A stretch of 7,806 nt of DNA from positions 1 to 7,806 of the forward strand of contig SKVS01000177.1 in NCBI GenBank assembly GCA_007129335.1. The letters are read 5' to 3'. A program made the translations under genes and the position numbers. The DNA is from Spirochaetaceae bacterium. Lineage in GTDB: Bacteria; Spirochaetota; Spirochaetia; DSM-27196; Salinispiraceae. Of the stretch, positions 1 to 6,230 are shown piece after piece. The notes below the pieces were generated by a model that was given only the letters and a program-made list of their open reading frames with translations, made no database searches and had not been told where the DNA came from. Position 1 is the first letter of the stretch. Each line of letters begins with the position of its first letter.

Positions 1-1416
1 ACCCAAAGCAAGACCTATCAGATACGTCTCACTACCCAGGATCTGGATGTTCACCAAAAGCAGAATGGAAACCAGTATCCAGAATACCCCCTTCCCTGGA
101 CTTCTCAGTGAACATTCCATGCTCCAGGTTCTTTTTGGATCTGCCTTGGGCAGGGGCTTATCTTCGGTGGAGGTTGCCCGAATTCTTTGATACATACCGG
201 TAAATTCGGTCATTTGGTTCTGTGCATCTGTATCAATAAGGATGTTCTGCAGGAAATCCTGGTACCAGGTTTGCAGGGATTCCTTGTTTTGTACATACCT
301 CATGAGAACCTCGGTCAGACTTTCCGGGTCGAAGGGGGTATAGGTGATTTGGGGATTTGATTCAAACATAGTGGGTACGGGTTCCGAAAGAATGGGCAGG
401 ATTCCTTCCTCGAAGCAGGCCCTCAAACCAGGGTAGTCAGACCCGGATAGAATTGCCAGTTCGTGGGAATTTTTCTTCATAGTGGATTCAACTTCCATGG
501 ACATGTCAAGACCCAAACTTTCTGCCAGCAAAAGACAATCCTGCCAATAGGCCTCGTGTTTTGGTTCACTCCCAAGAAGACCAATCCTGACCGGGACTCC
601 CCTTTGTTGCACCATCCATAGGGCGGTCATTATGGTTTTCATGTCTCTATCGGGAGTTACCCCCCCATAAATCCCCAGGGCCAGAGAATGATCAAGCTCC
701 TGTGCCTGATTTCTTCCCATTTTCGGATGAAGGGGTTGACCCAGTTCCCAGGGAGTAATGCGCACTCTTTCCTGATCAGCTCCCATAAGGGAAAGCTGTT
801 TTTCCTGACTTTTCGTATTTACCCAGATGCAGCGGGCTATGGATATACATTGTTTGATAAGTTCTTCCATGAAGTCCTCGGGTAAATCAGTCTGGTCTTT
901 GAAAAGGGAAATTACCAGAGGCCTCTGGGTTTTTCGGGAAAACACCAGGCCTTGAAAGAGTTGAAACCCCTCGCCCCAACAATGGAACAGGTCTGCCTGA
1001 GGGGCGGGCTCTTCCAGAAGAGTTGTAATTGATTCGTGAATATTTCGAATTTGGGACAAGAAATGGCTAAACGCCAGAGAATTCCCCTCATTCCAGGTAC
1101 GTACAAGGAGCGACCAGTAGGGAAGCTCGAGAACCAGGTCTTCCCAACGGGGCAGTTTGGTTTCCGGGTGCTTCCATAGTTGGCCATAGCTTTGCCAGAG
1201 ACACGATTGGTCATAAAAGGCTTTTCCCCCAGGGCTTTTTTTGAATGCTTTCAGGGAATTCTGAAGTTGAGTACGGGAAAGGTGATGACCTTGGTGGGGT
1301 ACGAAAGAAACGCTGGTGTCATCGCTCAAGTCATGTAGACGTACCAGGGGATGGGTATTCTCTGGGGTTTCTGGATGGCCCAGAAGAGAAATTACCAGGG
1401 ATTTACTAGGGTTCAT
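1..1416 (-). CDS. PelF-like GT4-type glycosyltransferase running into a membrane segment (partial)
   Basis: The frame is open from ATG 1416-1414 to the left edge: 472 residues are visible and no stop occurs in the window. Residues 1-430 look like a divergent GT-B protein. QADLFHCWGEGFQLFQGLV (140-158) followed by RPLVIS matches the PelF segment 'D(V)YHA.STGYAG.LGA..RPF.L'. YGGVTPDRDMKT (250-261) matches 'GRVVPIKDIKTF'. LLGSEPKHEAYWQDC followed by LAESLGL (280-303) matches the PelF 'GP.DEDP.Y..EC..L..SLGL'. GSDYPGLRACFEEGILPILSE (325-345) sits where the E-x7-E motif of GT4 enzymes should be, but both glutamates seem replaced. The N-terminal glycine-rich GGVSSW loop of PelF is absent. A transmembrane helix begins near residue 443 (GVFWILVSILLLVNIQILG) and continues to the edge. 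PelF proteins are normally soluble, so this may be a fusion to a membrane domain such as PelG. Fusion, membrane anchor and other GT4 families remain possible. Confidence 0.8.
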   Translation of the reverse strand, partial: MNPSKSLVISLLGHPETPENTHPLVRLHDLSDDTSVSFVPHQGHHLSRTQLQNSLKAFKKSPGGKAFYDQSCLWQSYGQLWKHPETKLPRWEDLVLELPYWSLLVRTWNEGNSLAFSHFLSQIRNIHESITTLLEEPAPQADLFHCWGEGFQLFQGLVFSRKTQRPLVISLFKDQTDLPEDFMEELIKQCISIARCIWVNTKSQEKQLSLMGADQERVRITPWELGQPLHPKMGRNQAQELDHSLALGIYGGVTPDRDMKTIMTALWMVQQRGVPVRIGLLGSEPKHEAYWQDCLLLAESLGLDMSMEVESTMKKNSHELAILSGSDYPGLRACFEEGILPILSEPVPTMFESNPQITYTPFDPESLTEVLMRYVQNKESLQTWYQDFLQNILIDTDAQNQMTEFTGMYQRIRATSTEDKPLPKADPKRTWSMECSLRSPGKGVFWILVSILLLVNIQILGSETYLIGLALG

Positions 1417-2104
1417 ATTCAACATCCTGGGGGTTCCAGTATTGCCTGAGCCGTTGGCCCTTATCCAACGGAGAGGTTTTTGGGTATTCCGACAGTATTC
1501 CTGGAATATCCAGATAATTACCCAGGGAGTATTGCCCTTTTGCTTCCAGGAAAATGAGATCCCGGGAATCAAGGAGGTTACGAATATGAGGTATATCCAG
1601 GAAGGCTACTGCTTGGTGGATCAGACCTAAAGAACAAAAAAGCTCCCACCGGATTATTACGTCCTCGGCGGTAAAGGTTCCGTGCTTTTCCAGCAAATGG
1701 CTATATCCCAGTGCTTCCCGGCGGTAGTACTGACGGGTAATAAAAGGGCCGGAAAGCATGGTGCTGTAGGCAAACAAGAGGCGAATTATTTCCCTGTAGG
1801 GTCCAGTTTCCCGGTTCATAGCAATTTCCTGGGTCAGCTGATAAGAGGTTTCAGCGAAAACAGCGTCCACATGGGTCAGCAGGGTTATTATTCTGTGCCG
1901 GTTTTTCCCTTCTCGAAGCTGTTTTCTGAGTTTTCCCACCATGAAACCATGGATCCCGTGATCCCAGGTAGTGTGCTTCAGGTTCCATTCAATTTCATCC
2001 AGGAATGCAGAAGACATATGCTCCCTCTTCGATAACGGGGAAGAGCTTTCGTGGTGCTGTTGATCCCTGAGCATGGATCGAAAGGTCTTCCAGAGTACGT
2101 TCAT
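1406..2104 (-). CDS. Small helical protein in the PelE position
   Basis: 232 residues. The ATG overlaps the upstream stop as ATGA, with GGAG 11 bases before it, and the TAG stop overlaps the downstream gene by 11 bases, so this is the middle member of a tightly coupled trio. I recognise no catalytic motif. The N-terminal 30 residues are basic and serine/histidine rich, with no membrane helix or signal peptide. The rest looks all-helical, and the C-terminal half resembles a tetratricopeptide-type solenoid: DVIIRWELFCSLGLIHQAVAFL (148-169), HIRNLLDSRDLIFLEAKGQY (173-192) and SLGNYLDIPGILSEY (193-207) read as alternating helices. In pel operons the gene between pelD and pelF encodes PelE, a tetratricopeptide protein that joins PelD to the glycosyltransferase; position and helical repeats fit that role. 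PelE in P. aeruginosa also has membrane helices, which are missing here. The gene call is sure; the PelE link is inference. Confidence 0.85.
   Translation of the reverse strand: MNVLWKTFRSMLRDQQHHESSSPLSKREHMSSAFLDEIEWNLKHTTWDHGIHGFMVGKLRKQLREGKNRHRIITLLTHVDAVFAETSYQLTQEIAMNRETGPYREIIRLLFAYSTMLSGPFITRQYYRREALGYSHLLEKHGTFTAEDVIIRWELFCSLGLIHQAVAFLDIPHIRNLLDSRDLIFLEAKGQYSLGNYLDIPGILSEYPKTSPLDKGQRLRQYWNPQDVEYEP
1425..1429 (-). promoter_or_regulatory. Ribosome binding site of the glycosyltransferase-like gene
   Basis: CAGGA on the minus strand ends eight bases before the ATG at 1416-1414. It lies inside the end of the preceding gene and supports that ATG as the start, giving an 11-base overlap between the two coding regions. 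Confidence 0.45.
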
Positions 2105-3312
2105 ATTTTTTGAATCTCCAGAATATGTTCAACCTCTTTTATCATGTCCTGGGCATTCAGGGAATGATTTCCCCGGGAGTTCGAGTATCCAATAAAAAAC
2201 TCCGTTTCCCTGTAGTTCCTGGTTGCTTCAGACAGGATATTCATGCAGATCATGGCTGTTCCATCCTCATCGATATTCGGAAGAATGAAAGCAAGCTGGT
2301 TATCCTGCTTAAAATGATACACCCGGGCCTGGTCAGGGAAGCATTGATCCAGGGCATCCACCAGGTCCAACATGGATTCTTTTGTGCTCTGTTGGGGTGG
2401 TTTCCTAGGGTCTGTGCCGGACATTTCCAGGACAACGAGGCTAAAACGGGACCCCATTCGCAGAGATTCGGTAAGTAAAGAGGTTACACTGCGGATGAGC
2501 ATTCCATATTGGGGTAAACCCGTAAGGGTATCCCACTCTGACGCGGAAACGGTTAATTCAAATTCATAGAGTCGATCCAGTACGGGTTCGGCAACCCTGA
2601 GCAGGATTTCCAGCAGGGTTTCTGTATAAGCAGTGTAGCGTTCAAAGGGCATTTCTTCCAAAGAAATAATTCCCCAGGGTTTATTCTGAAGGACAAAAGG
2701 CAGAGCCATTATGGTTGTTCCATCCTCCAGATCGTAAAGATGAGGATTGTCGACCAGCATTCTCAGGGTAAAGGTTCGATTGTTCCGGAATGCCCAGCCC
2801 TGGATGGTGGTATCCACTGGCTTGTACGGGAAGGGTCGTTCGGTCTGTTCGTACCCAAGAAAATTAACGAGTTGCAGCCGATGCTCTTCCTGGTCAAATT
2901 TCCAGAGACTTGCTTTAGTACAAAAGGTAAAAAGTTCTACTGTCTCAAGCAGGGTATCCAGAGCTTGGGAAAAATCCCTGCGATCCATTTTTCTCAACTG
3001 GCTATACAGGGTAATAATACTTTCATCCTGGTACCCGATCCGCTGTTTCAGTTCATCCAGTTCCCTTGTCAAACTGTTCATTCTGTTTTGCTGTTGGTAC
3101 TTTTCCTGTACAAGCGAGGAGGCGGCTTTTTTCCAGAATTTTTTCTGATACTTTTCATGAGTCCAGGCAAACAAAAAGGATAATCCAAAAATTGGCAGGG
3201 CTAATTGCCAGGGAAAGAGATTTCCAAAAATTCCCAAAATCAGAATAATCAGCCCGCACAAGAGTAACAGAAGTATGCCTGTCTTTATTCTTCCAACGAA
3301 GTCTCCCATCAT
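2101..3312 (-). CDS. PelD-like membrane protein: TM-coiled coil-GAF-degenerate GGDEF
   Basis: 403 residues. Two transmembrane segments lie at about 11-30 and 33-50, with a very short turn between them. A charged, glutamine-rich probable coiled coil (about 55-112) follows, then a GAF domain (about 115-250, with LWKFDQEEHRLQLV, GWAFRNNRTF and MALPFVLQNKPWGIISLEE). The last part is a GGDEF-fold domain that keeps the entry motif DTLTGLPQYGML (261-272). Where GGDEF should stand the sequence reads QDNQL (336-340), so diguanylate cyclase activity is not expected. This layout matches PelD, the c-di-GMP receptor of the Pel exopolysaccharide complex, and the next two genes resemble pelE and pelF in order. 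P. aeruginosa PelD has four membrane helices and an RxxD I-site; here the I-site position reads DQAR (327-330). Two adjacent ATGs open the frame (3312 and 3309), with no strong Shine-Dalgarno. Alternatively it is an unrelated GAF/GGDEF-like membrane sensor. Confidence 0.9.
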   Translation of the reverse strand: MMGDFVGRIKTGILLLLLCGLIILILGIFGNLFPWQLALPIFGLSFLFAWTHEKYQKKFWKKAASSLVQEKYQQQNRMNSLTRELDELKQRIGYQDESIITLYSQLRKMDRRDFSQALDTLLETVELFTFCTKASLWKFDQEEHRLQLVNFLGYEQTERPFPYKPVDTTIQGWAFRNNRTFTLRMLVDNPHLYDLEDGTTIMALPFVLQNKPWGIISLEEMPFERYTAYTETLLEILLRVAEPVLDRLYEFELTVSASEWDTLTGLPQYGMLIRSVTSLLTESLRMGSRFSLVVLEMSGTDPRKPPQQSTKESMLDLVDALDQCFPDQARVYHFKQDNQLAFILPNIDEDGTAMICMNILSEATRNYRETEFFIGYSNSRGNHSLNAQDMIKEVEHILEIQKI

Positions 3313-3327
3313 GCCGGCCGATCCAGA

Positions 3328-4188
3328 TTAGGCAATTAAGGTCATGCAGCTTTTAAACATGGTATCCCTTTCCACCCTTTCGTCCTGGGCCTTGCGGAAG
3401 CTCTCCAGATCTTCCAGGGAAATCCCCAAATAGGGAAGGAATGGTTGGAGAAACTGTTGTACCGAGGACCCTAGAGGTTCCTGGGCAGATAGTTTGGAAA
3501 TTGTTGCTCCAATGGTTGCAATAATGACCAGTTTTTTGAATCGGTTGGGTACCTGTAAACTTCCGTGGTTTTTGCATACATCCACGTACATTTCGGGAAA
3601 ATTCCATTGCTGGAGTATTTCCGATCCCAGCTTTTTGTGGGTTATTTTGTATGCATCTTCCTCAGCCCTGCTCAGGTCTTCATCGGGAAGCTGGGAAGTT
3701 TGTGTAATTGTTTGGTTAAGGGTTGCGTAATCTTCCGGTTGTTTTAAGGCAAAGGCAAGTTTTCCAATGTCTTGTAAGAGCCCTGCAAGAAAGGCTTCCT
3801 CTGCCAATTCCCTGTTACCCGTAGATATTGCCAAAGCCTTGCAGGAAAAAGCTGCAATAACCGATTCCTTCCACAGGGTTTTCAAGATCCATCCAGAACT
3901 CTGATGGCGGTATAGGGACGAGGCGGTAACCAGTACAACCATGCTCCGCAAATTTTTAAACCCCATAAGACCTATGGCAGTCTGGAGATTGGTTATTTCT
4001 CTGGAGCGGGCGTACAAAGCAGAGTTTGCAACCTTCAGTACCCGGGAAGTGAGCCCGGGATCGACTTTGATTATGTTTTCAAGTTCGGTAAAGGTAAAGT
4101 CCATGTCATTCTCAGCCATGGCGAGGATTTTAGCCGCTACCTCGGGCATAACCGGAAGGGTGTTCATACTTGCAAGATAATCATTCAT
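3328..4188 (-). CDS. HDOD-domain signalling protein
   Basis: HDOD domains are relatives of HD phosphohydrolases that have lost the metal-binding residues. They occur in regulators of motility, chemotaxis, cell division and c-di-GMP signalling, usually as protein-interaction modules. Counting from an upstream TTG at 4206, the domain runs from about residue 15 (MNTLPVMPEVAAKIL) through VDPGLTSRVLKVANSALY (48-65), ITNLQTAIGLMGFKNLRSM (71-89) and AGLLQDIGKLAF (141-152) to THKKLGSEILQQWNFP (189-204). The classic HD is replaced by QD in LLQDIG, as expected for a non-catalytic HDOD. About 90 residues follow, with no second output domain. I chose the ATG at 4188 (286 residues). The TTG at 4206 would add six residues, and neither has a clear Shine-Dalgarno, so the start is uncertain. 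The stop lies 15 bases before the next gene, so co-transcription with the Pel-like genes is likely. Confidence 0.9.
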   Translation of the reverse strand: MNDYLASMNTLPVMPEVAAKILAMAENDMDFTFTELENIIKVDPGLTSRVLKVANSALYARSREITNLQTAIGLMGFKNLRSMVVLVTASSLYRHQSSGWILKTLWKESVIAAFSCKALAISTGNRELAEEAFLAGLLQDIGKLAFALKQPEDYATLNQTITQTSQLPDEDLSRAEEDAYKITHKKLGSEILQQWNFPEMYVDVCKNHGSLQVPNRFKKLVIIATIGATISKLSAQEPLGSSVQQFLQPFLPYLGISLEDLESFRKAQDERVERDTMFKSCMTLIA

Positions 4189-4206
4189 AAGACAAGTATA
4201 GGCCAA

Positions 4207-4292
4207 ATTTCAAATATACTCTACGGAGTTTTTCCCCAAGGGGCAGGTAATTTTGAGTTTGATGAACCGGCTGCCTGGATATTCCTGGGTCA
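4207..4292 (-). other. Longest intergenic gap of the cluster (86 bases)
   Basis: This is the largest gap between the genes and separates the polyamine block from the signalling and Pel-like block. Reading the minus strand it holds a 10-base perfect palindrome CCCCTTGGGG (4243-4234), a run of A, then TTGGGG with TATATT 15 bases later. That spacing is short of the usual 17, so any promoter here would be weak. The palindrome is followed by A, not T, on the minus strand, so it is not a normal terminator. No strong regulatory site is visible. Confidence 0.3.
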
Positions 4293-5186
4293 TTACCCAG
4301 TTGGCAGCTGGGTATTCCAGTAGTTCTCAAAATCCCCAAGGGTACACCAGGATAATCTCATGGGGTAAGGCACCTTTCCTGTTTGAAAAAAAGCAGTTGC
4401 TGTGCGCCTGTTTAATGCCTGGCGGCTTGAAATAAATTGTCCCCAACAACCCAGGTTGGGTCCCAGTTCCCCCATGGCCTGACCCAGGTTCTGTCTCCAG
4501 GAAGGCGGGAAGAGCTGAATCCATTTGGGAAGGCTGTTGAGCCAGGTTGTGGTAACCAGGGTAGCAGCACTGAGGGTGCGGGCAGTTTTCAGCAGGTAAT
4601 CATGGGAATTATTCAGGAGCTCCTGGTCCTCAAAAAAAGATCGGGGGTAGGCTGCATTGCCAATGTGGAATTCCAGTCCTTCCATTTCTTCACCTTCGGT
4701 GGTCCGATAGGGTACAATCGAATGGGCGTAGAAAATGGAATCAGTATACTGGCCAAGAATCCGTCCCTGGTGTAGATCATCCAGATCCCTGTCGACCCTT
4801 GGGGCAAACAGGTCTTCCCCATCGAATATGTGAACAGCCTTTTCTGCAGACTGTAATGCCCAATGGATGATTTGGGGTTTTTCAAGACTCTCGGGTACGG
4901 TACGAAGGGTAATGTGTTCAAGGGTTTCCAGCAGGTCGCTCCAGGTTTCTGGAGAAGTGCATCGGGAGCTTTCAAATAGAGCATCATTGTGGAAGGTTGT
5001 CAGATTCATCAGGAAGGTCTGCCGCTCCACCAGTTGTTGCAGGCGAGGTGGGTTATCCGGCTCATGCTGGGTAAGGGCTATGAACTTCTGAAATACACTG
5101 AAAAACTTAACCTGGGCAAAATCCTTCAGGAACTGCAGGTGTTCCTCCGGACCTTTTAAGTCCTGACGCTGGTGCAGGGGAATCAT
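4293..5186 (-). CDS. Uncharacterised protein coupled to agmatinase
   Basis: I do not recognise this 297-residue protein. It looks genuine: its ATG overlaps the speB stop as ATGA, GGAG lies six bases upstream, and it fills the interval with typical tight spacing. It appears soluble, with no signal peptide and no membrane segment. The first 120 residues look mostly helical (leucine and glutamine rich, with LQQLVERQTFLMNLTTFHNDAL around 49-70). The middle has an acidic stretch FDGEDLFAPRVDRDLDDLH (121-139) and FHIGNAAYPRSFFED (173-187). The C-terminus has a tryptophan- and glycine-rich block, LGPNLGCWGQFISSR (241-255), then an R-rich helix, TGKVPYPMRLSWCTL (269-283) and DFENYW (285-290). The HIGN..YPRSFF and GCWGQF segments look like conserved cores and could hold an active site, with H174, R182, C247 and C281 as candidates. 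Position suggests a link to agmatine, putrescine or spermidine metabolism. I do not assign a reaction. Confidence 0.85.
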   Translation of the reverse strand: MIPLHQRQDLKGPEEHLQFLKDFAQVKFFSVFQKFIALTQHEPDNPPRLQQLVERQTFLMNLTTFHNDALFESSRCTSPETWSDLLETLEHITLRTVPESLEKPQIIHWALQSAEKAVHIFDGEDLFAPRVDRDLDDLHQGRILGQYTDSIFYAHSIVPYRTTEGEEMEGLEFHIGNAAYPRSFFEDQELLNNSHDYLLKTARTLSAATLVTTTWLNSLPKWIQLFPPSWRQNLGQAMGELGPNLGCWGQFISSRQALNRRTATAFFQTGKVPYPMRLSWCTLGDFENYWNTQLPTG

Positions 5187-6148
5187 GGAGTGCTCCAGTC
5201 GGGGTTACTTAAGGTGCTTCGGGCAATAATTCCCATAAGTTTATGGGTTAATTCTGCTGCCAAATAATCTGGGGCGTGCAGGTTGGCTATGGGAGCAAGC
5301 TCCACCACATCGAATCCAATTATTCTCCGTTGTTTTGCTACCGAGTTCAACAAACCCAGTGCCTGGTACCAGCCTATACCTCCAGGAACGGGTGTGCCGG
5401 TAGAAGGCATAATTGCCGGATCGAGTCCATCCACATCGAAGGTTATAAATACCAGGGGCGGGAAATCCTCGGGAAGCCTGCATTCGGTTATGTTGTTCAT
5501 GCCTAATTCAGGTCCGTCAATTCCGGGTATACCATGGGTAGTTCGGTAAAAAATTTCATCGGGTCCCAAGGCCCGTATCCCCAATTGATAAATGGGAATA
5601 TTCAGATCCTGGTTGATCCGATACATTACCGATGCATGGCTGTAGGGATTCCCATCGTAGGCTTCGTGGAGGTCAGCGTGGGCATCAAACTGTACAACCC
5701 CAATATTCTGGGCTCCGAAGACATTGGCGAAAGCCTGAATCACGGGAAAGGTTATGGAATGCTCTCCCCCAAGTACAATGGGTATTTTTCGAAATATGCT
5801 TTGTAACGGTGTTTCCGGAGTATGTTTTTTCCCCCCGTATTTCAGGCCGGGATGGGGGTATGACAAAATTCTTTGAACCGCTTCGGTAATCCGGGGAAAA
5901 ACCAGGGGTTGCCCTCCCTGGCAGTCCACCGGGGCATGGGTGTAAAACCCTTCTTCTCCGGGGAATCCTGTTCCATCGTAAGCTTCCAGTTGATCACTGG
6001 CATCCAGTATAGCCGCCGGGCCTCGGGAGGTTCCACCTCCGTAGGAAACACTTTCCTCATAAGGTACCGGGAGAATATGGAAGAGGGAGAAATCCTCCTT
6101 TCCCTGGTCGAATTCGCTTCCTAGGAATAACTTGGGTTGGTGGGACAT
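5183..6148 (-). CDS. speB: Agmatinase (ureohydrolase family)
   Basis: Dinuclear manganese hydrolase of the arginase/agmatinase superfamily, 321 residues, cytosolic. Expected reaction: agmatine plus water to putrescine plus urea, supplying the diamine for the carboxyspermidine route encoded just upstream. All metal-site motifs are present: GGEHS (H130), FDAHADLHEAY (D155, H157, D159), FDVDGLDPAIMPSTGTPVPGG (D238, D240) and the late conserved glutamate in FDVVELAP (E283). The N-terminal PVPYEESVSYGGGTSRGPAAI (about 27-47) is also typical. About 20 extra residues, rich in G, K and P (about 97-118), lie between the helix after ITEAV and the strand leading to GGEHS, where many agmatinases are shorter. 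The stop codon overlaps the next start as ATGA, so the 297-residue protein is probably translationally coupled. Related guanidino hydrolases (guanidinobutyrase, guanidinopropionase and others) share these motifs; the polyamine neighbours favour agmatine. No arginine decarboxylase is visible in the window. Confidence 0.92.
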   Translation of the reverse strand: MSHQPKLFLGSEFDQGKEDFSLFHILPVPYEESVSYGGGTSRGPAAILDASDQLEAYDGTGFPGEEGFYTHAPVDCQGGQPLVFPRITEAVQRILSYPHPGLKYGGKKHTPETPLQSIFRKIPIVLGGEHSITFPVIQAFANVFGAQNIGVVQFDAHADLHEAYDGNPYSHASVMYRINQDLNIPIYQLGIRALGPDEIFYRTTHGIPGIDGPELGMNNITECRLPEDFPPLVFITFDVDGLDPAIMPSTGTPVPGGIGWYQALGLLNSVAKQRRIIGFDVVELAPIANLHAPDYLAAELTHKLMGIIARSTLSNPDWSTP

Positions 6149-6152
6149 TTGG

Positions 6153-6158
6153 CCTCCT
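6153..6158 (-). promoter_or_regulatory. Consensus ribosome binding site of speB
   Basis: A full AGGAGG on the minus strand lies four bases before the ATG at 6148-6146. The spacing is rather short, but the match is the strongest Shine-Dalgarno sequence in the window and fixes the agmatinase start, which gives a normal family N-terminus. Confidence 0.65.
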
Positions 6159-6201
6159 GGGTTGGTAAGGTTTTTTGTGCGTATTTTTTTATGAGCATAA
6201 G

Positions 6202-6230
6202 ATTATACCATCAGGATAGACGTTGCTCAA
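6202..6230 (-). promoter_or_regulatory. Probable sigma-70-type promoter for speB and downstream genes
   Basis: On the minus strand TTGAGC (6230-6225, four of six matches to TTGACA) is followed after exactly 17 bases by a perfect TATAAT (6207-6202). A TG one base upstream makes it an extended -10 element (TGGTATAAT). The -35 element and most of the spacer lie inside the last codons of nspC. Transcription would begin near 6195 and leave an A-rich leader of about 47 bases before the speB start. This could let agmatinase and the genes beyond it be expressed apart from the two carboxyspermidine genes. It is a pattern match only. Confidence 0.6.

Noticed and set aside
688..885. Plus-strand reading frame of 65 codons, and other plus-strand frames
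   Set aside because: They lie opposite well-supported minus-strand genes, have no recognisable domain, and look like antisense shadows.
912..1214. Minus-strand 100-codon frame
   Set aside because: It lies wholly inside the long glycosyltransferase-like frame (1416 to the left edge) in another phase; the long frame has recognisable GT-B segments.
2110..2535. Active diguanylate cyclase
   Set aside because: The domain has the LTGLPQ entry motif, but the GGDEF position reads QDNQL, so catalysis is not expected.
4234..4243. Palindrome CCCCAAGGGG as a terminator
   Set aside because: It has almost no loop, and on the transcribed strand it is followed by A rather than T. On the plus strand it is not followed by a T-run either.
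4285..4300. Hairpin CTGGGT-catt-ACCCAG over the stop codon of the 297-residue gene
   Set aside because: Only a six-base stem with no T-tract on either side. CTGGG/CCCAG words are very common in this window, so chance pairing is likely.
6160..6200. T-runs between nspC and speB as a terminator
   Set aside because: The T-runs are on the plus strand, so the nspC transcript carries A-runs here; no GC-rich stem precedes a T-run on the minus strand.
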